A DNA stretch of 64,000 nucleotides from Leishmania infantum JPCM5. Taxonomy: Eukaryota; Euglenozoa; Kinetoplastea; Trypanosomatida; Trypanosomatidae. Under the pieces are notes generated by a model. It saw only the letters and a list, made by a program, of their open reading frames with translations. It was not told where the DNA came from and made no database searches. Positions 10,407 through 19,120 of this stretch are shown here, piece after piece. Position 1 is the first letter of the stretch; the number at the start of each line of letters is the position of its first letter. The DNA lies in contig NC_009394.2 of NCBI RefSeq assembly GCF_000002875.2, forward strand, positions 1 through 64,000. Reading direction: 5' to 3'. The translations under genes were made by a program, and so were the position numbers.

Positions 10407-13400
10407 ATGAACTTTCTCACCGGTATCTATAGCGATGCCTCTTACCGTTTTTACTGGGATACAAACCCTCGGTTTTGCGTAGCTGCTGTGGCCTCACATG
10501 TCGAGGATGCCGAAAAAGTGTCGCAGGTGTTGCAGCAAGTATCGCCGCGCATGACCATTGTTTGCACGGACAAGATCGTCTTGGATACATCAAGAAAAGC
10601 AGCTTCATCGAGCGATGCATCTCAGCTTCTGCGAAGCGATTGGTGCGTGAAGCGCCAAAAGTCGGTTTTTAGCTGCATTGTCTTGGTTTGCTTTCTTGAT
10701 CGTCTCGGCGTTAATGTCACAGCTGCAAAGTTAAGTGAGGAGCTGGTGCTGTGTCTTGGAGCTTCGGTCGAATCGATGCGCTGCGACGTTGTGTTTGCTC
10801 CGGTCGCGGAGTCGACCGCCGACAGCAATGAAGAGCTCAGGGACAGCATTGAAAAGAGCTTGAGATCTCTGCTCGGAAGCCGCCTTGCCGGATCGGTGCT
10901 ACAAACGATCGAAAACGGTGTGTGGAGGGGTATTGCTGCCCTGCAAAGTCTCGTATTTGACAGCACGGTTGCTTATCACAAGGGAGAAGTGCGGCGACTC
11001 CGTGACCGCAAAGAGATGCTTAATGACGATAGCGATCAGCGACGTGCTCTGCCGGGGCTACATTTTAAAATTGGCTGGCATTATTTGGTGCTTCACAACT
11101 TTTCGAGCGCAAGGCAGCAGATGCTGTCGGGCCTGCGGAAAATTAAGACTCTTTTTCCCCTTTTCCCCTCCTTTGAGGCTCGCTTGTGTGGATGTGTTTT
11201 TCTGTGGCATTTTTTGTTTTGTATTTCTGTGAGTGAAGGCCATCTCAGCAGCTCTTCGGAGGTGTACCAGGAAATACGGTGCTTTGTGGATTGGATAGGG
11301 ACGGCTTACGGTGGTAGCGTCAAAGACGAGTGCCAGACGGTTGTCTTGGTTCTCACGAAAGTCATGGAGGCAGAGTGGCTCGAGTACCTGGCCCGGAAAA
11401 CAGAAAACCTGATGGCGCGACAGTGTTGTGATTACCTTGTGGCGTCTGCGCAGGCGTTGCAGGATTGCGATGCATTTTTCCCATCTCGTAAAGAAAGCAT
11501 CGCCATCGAGGCGCCGTCACACATTGGAGAGGAGGAACTCCTGGGCAACCACGCGTCTGCGTTGTGGAAGTCCTTCGATAAAAGCGCTCTTCGTGGCCGG
11601 ATCGCTCGGCTTCTGGCAGAAGCAAAGGCAGTGAGCTCGTCTCGGGAGACAGAGGTTGAGTATCTTGCGTTTCTCGCCGGCAACGAGTTGATGGACGGTG
11701 TCCCCGATACCGAGATGATCGATCGCATGCTTGTGAAGGCGAGCAGCACGATCATCTCCCGGCTAGCTGAAATGGCGTGGGGCAGTGCCCGTTCGTGGAG
11801 TGCACTGTCCCCACGCTTGACTATTGCCCTCCTGCTGCATGGCTGTGTTGACGCCCTGGGCCACGCGGAACAGGAAAGGTACTATCTGCGTATGCACGAG
11901 TTGGAGGGGTGTCTCCACAATGACGTCGTCCTGGAGTACCCGAAAGGAAGACTGCAGTCTCCCTTCACTGCTGTGGCCTATTTTGACGAGGAGAGCGCCA
12001 AGGTAGTTGGGGACTCAGCACGAGTGGTTGTCACGCTTTATTCTACCTCTGCAGCATGCATCAACGTCGACGTGCGCATGCTCGCCCTCTCTTCTGGGAC
12101 GGTGGCTGGAGCCACAGAGACCCAAGTGCCGTTCAGCCCGGCTCGGTGCGTTAAACTGTCTGCCTCGTGTCCACAAGAGCTTGCCGTCGACGTGCCGCTT
12201 TCACACAGTGGAGAGTATGTGTGTACCAGCTTGACGGCCGACGTCCATGTTGGCGGGATTTGTGCCACCACGCGGTGGCGCTTCGCCGTCGGGCCCTCTA
12301 GTGTGGCGGGTAGGTCCGCAGCCGGCACACGCGCGGTGCTCTCTGCGAAAATATATCGGCAAGTGCTGCAGGTGTTGAATCCACCGACTACTTTCAGGGT
12401 GGAGTGCCCCTCTCTCCTTGAAGCTGTTGAGGGAGAGTGCGCTGAGTGCGACATTGTCATTTCGTGTGCTTTGCTCGGGGTGCGGAATGGCTACATGACC
12501 CTTCCACACGAGCCGAAGCTGTTCCGGGCCGTGTGTTGGGCCAGCGCGAACGAGCCACTCCCTGTCACGGAGACCGGCGGGCAGGCGCGCTATGCGGTGC
12601 CGGACCTAGCAGCCGATGAGTCTGTGCGGCTCCTTGTGAGTATTGCCTGCATTCGTAGCGCCGAGTTTCGCCTCCCCATCGCCTTTGAATACTCCACAGA
12701 TCGCTACGGCGGCGTCAGTTGCTGCCGAACGCTCCACATATCAGTTGACCCACCTTTCAACGCTGAGCACTCAATGATTGGTGGAAGCCTATGGGGTGAC
12801 GCCGCGGCGGCAATGTCTGTCCCGTCGACAAGCTCGTCGTACGCACAGTACGACAAGAGCGTCCTGGTGAAAGCCGCCGACATCTTTAGCTCCCCGCTGG
12901 TCACCAACTGGAAGGACGACTGCGCCCTCTATTTTTTCACGAAGGAGACGACAGCGAAGGAATTTGTGTTTCAGCGGGGTGACACCGTGACGCTAAGCAG
13001 TACGTTTCGTTGCACCGCGAAGAGGGGTATCACAGTCCTCCACGCTGAAGTTGTCGCCGGCGATGACGTTGACGTGCTGTCGTTCTGCTGCGGCGAGGAG
13101 AGCTCGTTTCTCGAGGAAGGTGAGTGCGTCACAATGGTGACGCGCTTTCAAGCCAAACGTCTTGGACGGTTTAACCCAGGCTTCATACGCATCTTTTTCG
13201 CTCCCCAGCGCACAGCGGCGCGCCTGTACTCTGACGTGTGCATTCCAACCGTCTACATCGAGGACTTCGGGGTGCAGGTGTCCGCAAAGTATCCGCTGGT
13301 TACACCATACGGCTCGCCTCTCGAGCTGGACGTCTCCATTTACAACGCGGCCGGCGTTCCGTTCATTGGTGAGCTGTTGCTGGACCCACAGACAGATGAC

Positions 13401-13589
13401 TTTGTGTGCGCAGCCACAACACGCAGGTCGCTTCAAATCGGGCCGACTGAAGGGAGTGTGACACGATACGTGCTCACCCCTCTTCGTGCAGGTGAGCTGA
13501 AGCTGCCTCGTTTCCATGTCCGATGTGATGCAACGTCGCGTCTCGTCGCCAGCGCTGATGAGAGCTACGTCGTGCATGTCCTTCCCTGA
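10407..13589 (+). CDS. TRAPP-complex subunit, TRAPPC11/foie gras-like (tentative)
   Basis: A 1060-residue protein, first gene of the plus-strand unit, starting at ATG 10407 shortly after a T/C-rich tract. An N-terminal region (about 1-200) is followed by a helical repeat region. That region includes HFKIGWHYLVLHNFSSARQQ (from residue 219) and a segment around CFVDWIGTAYGG that resembles the foie gras domain of TRAPPC11, where helical repeats precede a short lipid/membrane-proximal segment. The C-terminal half (about 510-1060) is predicted beta-rich with Ig-like strands (for example PFTAVAYFDEESAKVVGDSA), as in the gryzun region of TRAPPC11 and TRAPPC10. TRAPPC11 belongs to TRAPPIII, a Rab1/Ypt1 exchange complex acting in ER-Golgi traffic and autophagy. 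The length fits (human about 1130). The match rests on domain architecture and weak local similarity only; TRAPPC10 or another large TRAPP subunit is the main alternative. Confidence 0.5.
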   Translation: MNFLTGIYSDASYRFYWDTNPRFCVAAVASHVEDAEKVSQVLQQVSPRMTIVCTDKIVLDTSRKAASSSDASQLLRSDWCVKRQKSVFSCIVLVCFLDRLGVNVTAAKLSEELVLCLGASVESMRCDVVFAPVAESTADSNEELRDSIEKSLRSLLGSRLAGSVLQTIENGVWRGIAALQSLVFDSTVAYHKGEVRRLRDRKEMLNDDSDQRRALPGLHFKIGWHYLVLHNFSSARQQMLSGLRKIKTLFPLFPSFEARLCGCVFLWHFLFCISVSEGHLSSSSEVYQEIRCFVDWIGTAYGGSVKDECQTVVLVLTKVMEAEWLEYLARKTENLMARQCCDYLVASAQALQDCDAFFPSRKESIAIEAPSHIGEEELLGNHASALWKSFDKSALRGRIARLLAEAKAVSSSRETEVEYLAFLAGNELMDGVPDTEMIDRMLVKASSTIISRLAEMAWGSARSWSALSPRLTIALLLHGCVDALGHAEQERYYLRMHELEGCLHNDVVLEYPKGRLQSPFTAVAYFDEESAKVVGDSARVVVTLYSTSAACINVDVRMLALSSGTVAGATETQVPFSPARCVKLSASCPQELAVDVPLSHSGEYVCTSLTADVHVGGICATTRWRFAVGPSSVAGRSAAGTRAVLSAKIYRQVLQVLNPPTTFRVECPSLLEAVEGECAECDIVISCALLGVRNGYMTLPHEPKLFRAVCWASANEPLPVTETGGQARYAVPDLAADESVRLLVSIACIRSAEFRLPIAFEYSTDRYGGVSCCRTLHISVDPPFNAEHSMIGGSLWGDAAAAMSVPSTSSSYAQYDKSVLVKAADIFSSPLVTNWKDDCALYFFTKETTAKEFVFQRGDTVTLSSTFRCTAKRGITVLHAEVVAGDDVDVLSFCCGEESSFLEEGECVTMVTRFQAKRLGRFNPGFIRIFFAPQRTAARLYSDVCIPTVYIEDFGVQVSAKYPLVTPYGSPLELDVSIYNAAGVPFIGELLLDPQTDDFVCAATTRRSLQIGPTEGSVTRYVLTPLRAGELKLPRFHVRCDATSRLVASADESYVVHVLP

Positions 13590-14338
13590 GGTCCTCAAGG
13601 GTAGCGCAGCTCGCCACTCGCGGACGGGATGTATGGGCATCTCACTATTTAGAGGCGTTCTGGGAAGGATAAAGAGAACGGATCGATGCCGCAGCACGTG
13701 GGCTGAGCCGCATGCGCTCTCGCCTGCTCTTCTTTTCTGTTTTTCTCTCAATCACGTTTTGGTGTGCCCTGAACGCAGGTGCCTGAGCACAACCAGCGCA
13801 ATTGTAGTGGCGACAACCATGCGGTGAAGATGCACTTTTTCGTGGACTCTCGCACGCTGGGCGACATGTACTCTCATACTTGCCGACCAACCGTCACTGG
13901 CACTTTTGCTTGCATTTTCTCTCAAGTTCTGCCAAGCGCTGCAACCATCTCCCTCAAGCACTGACCTGCTCTCTCCCCCTATTGTCTCTTTCTCTTCTCC
14001 CTTTTGTGTACTACTGTGCCATTGCCTAATATTGTATGCTGAATGACAAGCGCAGTGACGTGAGCAAGGTCGGCTGGTGTTTGTGTGCGGTTGTCGTGAT
14101 CGACACTTTTGCCCCTCCCCCGCTCGGGAAGGCGCGTTGGTTCTGTTTAAGCACGTGCCTCGTCACGCGCGGTTTTTGTCACATTGTTTTCCACGCGCTT
14201 TTCTTTGCGTTTAAGCGCCGCTCGGTGCCGCAGCACACGCGCGCGCCTTCTTCTCCCTCCCTCTTCTGCTGGCAACGCTAGCAGGGAGGAGTAAATCGTA
14301 TTCTCAGGCACCCCGGCCCTTTCGCACAAATAAGCATC
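13590..14338. other. Intergenic region with pyrimidine tract upstream of MMS19
   Basis: 3' untranslated region of the TRAPPC11-like gene followed by the processing signals of MMS19. A pyrimidine-rich block at about 14246-14271 precedes the first downstream AG at 14280-14281. No gene is supported. Confidence 0.6.
14246..14281 (+). promoter_or_regulatory. Predicted trans-splice acceptor of MMS19
   Basis: A pyrimidine tract (CCTTCTTCTCCCTCCCTCTT) is followed by its first AG at 14280-14281, leaving a predicted native 5' UTR of 57 bases. Based on the general trypanosomatid rule that the first AG after the tract is used. Confidence 0.5.
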
Positions 14339-17206
14339 ATGAGCATAGAGGAGCACATAGCTGCGGCCATTGCAGCAGATGGCGCCGCGACCGATGCCCT
14401 AAAAGAGGCTTTGCGCTCTCATTCGCTGCTTTCCATCTGTAAAGCCATGCGGGAGCACTTGTGCACACCGGAGAAGGTGCAGCCGGCGATGCGGTTGCTC
14501 GCATCCGTGGCTGCTGGTCGGGCTGGTCTCAGCAGGACCGATATTAGGCTTCTGTTTGTATTTTTCGCGCAGAAGCTGGCACAGCAGGAGCTCCAGACAA
14601 CGGCCCTGAGCTCGCTGGCGCTGCTCATCTCGTATATCAGAGAACAGCATGAGTGCGACGAGGAGTGGTTCAAGATTGTTGGCACACCCTTCACAGAGTA
14701 TGTGCGCGTCCAGCAACTGCCTCTTCACAGTCGCAAGCAGTGCTTTTGCATCATGTCTTTTTTGTTCACCGAGAAAACTATGGACCTCTGCGATGGCAAT
14801 ATCCTGGCGACGCTGCTTGAGCTGATCGATGGTGAGAGTGACCCCGAGCTAGTATTGCTGACGTTTGACTTGCACGTGGTGGCAGCGACTCGCTCCACAA
14901 GAGAGGCATTCGCCACCGTTGTCGACGACTATTTCGAGAGCGTTTCCAGCTACTTCCCTGTGGTGTTCTCGCAGCCGCCGGGCTGCAAGGTGACCAAGAC
15001 AGACCTGCGGACGGGCTTGAAGCGGTGTCTCTGCCTCGCCGTTTACAAGGAGCTCTGCATCCCGTTCATGCAGAGCAAGCTGACCTCTCCGTCCACCTCC
15101 GTCAAAGAGGACGTACTTGATGTTCTGCTCACGTGCTTCGACACGTACTCCTCACAGGATTTGGTGCCGCACTGCCGATCGCTCGTGCTTCACATGAAGA
15201 GCGAAGTGATCAAACTGTCGTCCTTTGCTGACCGCGCATCGAACGCGACGTTGACTAAGTGCCTGCTCATGAGCTGTGAAGTTCTCGGTCGAGTGAGCAA
15301 GCAGTGCAGTGCCAAAACGCAGTCGGAAGCGCTAGAGATCTTTGGACCCGTGGTGGAGGGGGTTTTGGCCGCTCTCTCCGCCGACCCGCCCACCTGCTCA
15401 GCCTATGGAACAATGGTGGTTCACGTCCTCACAGGGTCGTGGAATTGCTGCCTCTTTGTCGCCTCATATCTGTTCTCGATGCTCGCAATGTCCATCGAAG
15501 GGGCGGAGCGCCCAGCCAACGCGTTTATCCTGCTCGCTGCCCTTGCCAGCGGCATGCTCGACGGCTTGGATGCGTTTCCCGGCGAAACCCACAAGGAGCA
15601 ACTCCGAACTAGTATCGAGAGAACCACCCCAATGGTTGTGGAGACAGTGACAGGCTGCTCGCAGAGGTGGCGCGCCGCGGGCGACGAGACGTGCATAGAT
15701 GATTTTACTCTCATGTGCGGTTGCGAGTTCCTCGTGTGTGTGCTGAAACTGTCTGCCGCCATTGAGCCTTGGATGCCGGCGGCGACGGCGTCCGAGGGAG
15801 TCGACGCCCTTGTGTGGGTGGCGCTGCATCACACGGCTGAGGTCTCCGCAAAGGTGTGCCGGTTGCTGCGCGAGTACGCCGCTGTGGATGCGCTGCAGGT
15901 GCAAGAAGCGCTATCGCGCCTTCTTTGCAACCCGTCGGCGCCGCCTGAGCAGGCACTGAATATCGCGTGCGAACTGGCGAGTACCTCACTGGCAGCGCTT
16001 CTCCTCGTATTTGGCGATGGCTTCTTCTCCACAACGTGCGAGTGGATTCGAGGAATGGCAGCAGGGCAGCGGGCGGCGGCTCTGCAGAAGGCACTGCAGC
16101 ACTTCGGGCGAGCGCTACAGGATGGCGCCGCGGATCGCATGACAGCGTTGCTGGGCCGTGACGACGTGTCTCCTGAATTCTTTGAGTGCGCATGCCTTGT
16201 GGCTTCGAATCTGAGTGGCGACACCTGTGGACAGCAGCTGTCCACAGAGGGAGCTCTCTCCTTGCTTGGAATCGCGGCGGTAGTGAGCGGGCGCACACAC
16301 CTTCACTGCGTGCTGTACAACTGGGCAAACACGGCGGCACAGTTTGTGGGTCTCACGACTTCCGACCACCAAGCGTGGCGTCGGGTAGGGATGGAAGGCA
16401 TTACGGGGATGCTTATGAACAAGGTTTTCCCAGAGGACACACAAGCATTGCTCACTCGCGTGTCAAGGGGGCACCTCAATGTGGGTGTTGCCATTCTGTG
16501 GGGCAAGCTGCTCGCCGACCGCGCTGACGGTGGTGAGGCGGCGGCGCCACCGCCTGGCGAGCTGGTGTCTTCCTTCCTGTATCAGCACCTGGGGGTAGCA
16601 ACTTCTGCCTCGTGTTGCGACCGCGCAGCGGTGCAGGAGGCCTTCTCGTACGTACCGTTCTTGGCCACTCAAGTAGGTGGCCGCCCGTCCCTCTTGCAGC
16701 TGCTCTTGGGGTCTGAAATGAGTCATTCGGAGCGGCCCAATCACGCGCTGTGCTCAGCGCTCCATTGCCTCGTTGATAAAGAGACAGAGGAGCGAGTGCA
16801 GGCCTGTCTCGTAGACCTTTTGGCAATGGTGCGCAAACTCACCAGCAGCGGCGCAGACAACGAGCGTGCGCTGGCTCGCGCCCTGCTCTTCAGCGTCGAC
16901 GCCAAGTGCGGCGGGAGTGTTGCGTTGGCTCGCTCTGTGCTCTTCAACGATTCAAGTGTGCAGGCGCTGCTTGAGGGCACCAAAGACGCGTCTCTTACTG
17001 TGCGGTGCCGCAGCTTGCACCTCATTAGGTCTCTCGCCCGTGGCGCGTTGTTGTTGATGGGGAACTGCTCTCAAGAGGAGAAGGCGGAACTGGCGCGCGC
17101 ACGCGACCTTATCCTTCTTGTCACGAAGCGGTCTCTAGGGGATCACAAGCGAAGGGTTCGCCAGGCGTCAGTTGCGTGCCGGCATGAATGGTTCAAGGTG
17201 AAATAG
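14339..17206 (+). CDS. MMS19: MMS19 homologue, cytosolic Fe-S cluster targeting factor
   Basis: A 955-residue, almost entirely alpha-helical HEAT-repeat protein. In the N-terminal third the MMS19 signature region is recognisable: a segment ending DDYFESVSSYFPVVFSQPP, then KVTKTDLRTGLKRCL. This corresponds to the family pattern YFPIxFxPPxxDPxxIT-xDLxxxLRxxL, although the usual DP dipeptide is missing. It is followed by helical repeats including SSTSVKEDVLDVLLTCFD-like segments. The C-terminal part (about 760-955) has further HEAT-type helices ending in a basic tail. MMS19 acts in the cytosol with CIAO1 and CIAO2B to hand 4Fe-4S clusters to DNA polymerases, primase, XPD and other nuclear enzymes. 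CIAO1 is encoded about 14 kb downstream on the same strand. Length is close to the human protein (1030). The start at ATG 14339 is the first after the predicted splice acceptor. Confidence 0.85.
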   Translation: MSIEEHIAAAIAADGAATDALKEALRSHSLLSICKAMREHLCTPEKVQPAMRLLASVAAGRAGLSRTDIRLLFVFFAQKLAQQELQTTALSSLALLISYIREQHECDEEWFKIVGTPFTEYVRVQQLPLHSRKQCFCIMSFLFTEKTMDLCDGNILATLLELIDGESDPELVLLTFDLHVVAATRSTREAFATVVDDYFESVSSYFPVVFSQPPGCKVTKTDLRTGLKRCLCLAVYKELCIPFMQSKLTSPSTSVKEDVLDVLLTCFDTYSSQDLVPHCRSLVLHMKSEVIKLSSFADRASNATLTKCLLMSCEVLGRVSKQCSAKTQSEALEIFGPVVEGVLAALSADPPTCSAYGTMVVHVLTGSWNCCLFVASYLFSMLAMSIEGAERPANAFILLAALASGMLDGLDAFPGETHKEQLRTSIERTTPMVVETVTGCSQRWRAAGDETCIDDFTLMCGCEFLVCVLKLSAAIEPWMPAATASEGVDALVWVALHHTAEVSAKVCRLLREYAAVDALQVQEALSRLLCNPSAPPEQALNIACELASTSLAALLLVFGDGFFSTTCEWIRGMAAGQRAAALQKALQHFGRALQDGAADRMTALLGRDDVSPEFFECACLVASNLSGDTCGQQLSTEGALSLLGIAAVVSGRTHLHCVLYNWANTAAQFVGLTTSDHQAWRRVGMEGITGMLMNKVFPEDTQALLTRVSRGHLNVGVAILWGKLLADRADGGEAAAPPPGELVSSFLYQHLGVATSASCCDRAAVQEAFSYVPFLATQVGGRPSLLQLLLGSEMSHSERPNHALCSALHCLVDKETEERVQACLVDLLAMVRKLTSSGADNERALARALLFSVDAKCGGSVALARSVLFNDSSVQALLEGTKDASLTVRCRSLHLIRSLARGALLLMGNCSQEEKAELARARDLILLVTKRSLGDHKRRVRQASVACRHEWFKVK

Positions 17207-18028
17207 GCTCATGCTCACTCCCGGCGGACTCGAGGATGAGACATTGGGGCAGAGGCCTGGTGGAGGGGAGGGAAGGGGGCTCAAAAGTGCGATCTGCTCG
17301 GTCTCCTCGCTTGCACCACTCCATGAAACTATTGCTTCAAGGCTTAATCGAGTCCGATACACACACACACACAGTTGCTCGTTTCTCTTCCTATGCCTCT
17401 CCATGTACGGGTGGCACGCCATGCAAGATCTGGTCATGTGCACTCCGCCTCAGTCCATCCCATGAGCGGTGACGTGGAAAGACGTGAGGGAGGGGGCACG
17501 TTGGGTTCGTGATTCTCGGGCGTTACGGTCTCGATCTCTCGAATCAACGAATGCGATAGCGACAGCGCTTCGTATTTTTTTCTGCTTCGTTTGACATGCG
17601 AAAAGAAAAAGTGTTCTCACTTTCGTCACTGTGCGCGGCGCGCTTTTGCCCGAGGATGGTGTGTGTGGGAGGGCTGATTGCCCTGCCGTGATCGCTCATT
17701 GCCACCGTACGAGCCCTCCGTCTCTCTTCTGCGATCGTGTGCAGTACATGCACCCCCCCCTCACCTGCACGCACATAGAGAGGTGCTTGCCAGCGAAGGG
17801 TTTCTGCGGCTGCCACAGGTCTGGGAAGAGCCTCCACGGGTCCGAACTGCTGCGCCGAGGTCGCTCATTCTCCTCTCCTTCCTACGCACACAACACAAAT
17901 CCAGGCACATGCATCTAGTGTGGCTACCACACACGGATAGGCGCAGAGGCACCACAGGGTTGTAAAGAAGACAATAAACACAACCAGAAAACGACTCGCT
18001 CCTTGACGCGGTCAGGACACCGGCTCCG
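17207..18028. other. Intergenic region between MMS19 and the thymidylate-kinase-like gene
   Basis: Contains a (CA) run near 17357-17371, an eight-base C run near 17752-17759 and a pyrimidine-rich stretch at about 17866-17882 that can serve trans-splicing of the next gene. I see no coding content. Confidence 0.55.
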
Positions 18029-19120
18029 ATGCGCGCGGTTGTCTTCAGCGATGTCTCCTCTGCAGAACTGGGAGAGCATATCAGAGCCATCGCCTCCACG
18101 TCGTATGCCGAGGTAGTGTATGTCGATGTTTCTGAAAGCTCTGAGGCGGACCTGGCAACGGCGTGGCATACGCGCTATGGTGGGGCGTCGCACGCTCCAC
18201 CAGCTGCTCGTGACGAGCTGGATGATTTGAAGAACACCTTCGTGTGCTATCTGACCGAACAGAAGACCCTCGAGGACTCTGATGTAGTGTACGCTGTTTT
18301 CGTAGCGGAGGTGCCTACTCTTGTCCTGACTCCATCCGTGACGCTGACACCGCTGATGCACACGACAGCAGACGGTAGTGTGTCTGCCAGAAAAGCGGCC
18401 ATCGAATCGTTGTTTTCAGTGGCGCCGTCATCATCCTCTGCGGAAGTGATCGTCATTGAGGGCGGCGATGGCGCCGGCAAGGAGACACAGACAGGGCTCC
18501 TGGTGCGGCGAGTCCACGCAGCTGGCGACGAGGTTCACGCGCTGGATTTCCCCAACGAGAAGGGCCTGTACGGGGGGCTTGTGCGGGCGGTGCTTTCGGG
18601 CAGGAAAGGGTCCATTAGCGAACTTAACCCGCAGCTCTTCAGCTTCCTTTACTCCCTTAACCGGTTCGGCTGTGCTCGCCAGCTGCACTTTTGGCTGCGA
18701 CGAGGCAGCTCTGTGGTGCTGGATCGGTACTACACGGCGAATTTCGGGCATCAGGCCTCCAAGTTACCCCCAGAAGAGCGGGAGGCATTCATAAGCGACC
18801 TGGAGTTCATGGAGGTGGAGTGGCTCGGTCTGCCCAGGGCGACGTATGTTTTGTACTTGGATCTACCGCCCGCCGCGGCCCTCGAGGCAATGAGGCGGGA
18901 TTCGACCCGGAAGCAGCTTGATATTCACGAGACTGCTGGCAGTGACTACAAGGAAAGGGTTCGCCAAACATACAGGTGGTGTTGCGAACACCTGCCAGGC
19001 TGGCATCATATTGAGTGCTTCGACGATGACGGGCGACGTCTCACACGAGAGGAGGTGCATGCTTCCATCACGAGCCATTTGCGGGACGCCGGCTCACGTG
19101 CGATTGGCGCTCCATCGTAA
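18029..19120 (+). CDS. Thymidylate kinase-like protein with N-terminal extension and atypical Walker A
   Basis: A 363-residue protein whose residues from about 138 onward match the dTMP kinase fold: P-loop EGGDGAGKETQTGLL (G145 to T153), DFPNEKGLYGGLVRAVLSG, a substrate-side segment ending FLYSLNRFGCARQL, and the DRYYTAN motif at D232 (DRY in the family). A C-terminal LYLDLPPAAALEAM strand-helix follows. dTMP kinases are about 200-215 residues and phosphorylate dTMP to dTDP. Here about 135 extra residues precede the domain; they look like a separate small alpha/beta unit with no recognised family. The Walker A Ser/Thr that binds magnesium (GK[ST]) is replaced by Glu152, although Thr153 follows. 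Activity is therefore uncertain: it may be an altered kinase, use another nucleotide, or be regulatory. A canonical TMPK would be expected elsewhere in the genome. Confidence 0.8.
   Translation: MRAVVFSDVSSAELGEHIRAIASTSYAEVVYVDVSESSEADLATAWHTRYGGASHAPPAARDELDDLKNTFVCYLTEQKTLEDSDVVYAVFVAEVPTLVLTPSVTLTPLMHTTADGSVSARKAAIESLFSVAPSSSSAEVIVIEGGDGAGKETQTGLLVRRVHAAGDEVHALDFPNEKGLYGGLVRAVLSGRKGSISELNPQLFSFLYSLNRFGCARQLHFWLRRGSSVVLDRYYTANFGHQASKLPPEEREAFISDLEFMEVEWLGLPRATYVLYLDLPPAAALEAMRRDSTRKQLDIHETAGSDYKERVRQTYRWCCEHLPGWHHIECFDDDGRRLTREEVHASITSHLRDAGSRAIGAPS

Noticed and set aside
12993..13751. 252-codon minus-strand frame
   Set aside because: Antisense shadow of the TRAPPC11-like gene.
15711..16340. 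209-codon minus-strand frame
   Set aside because: Antisense shadow of the MMS19 coding region.
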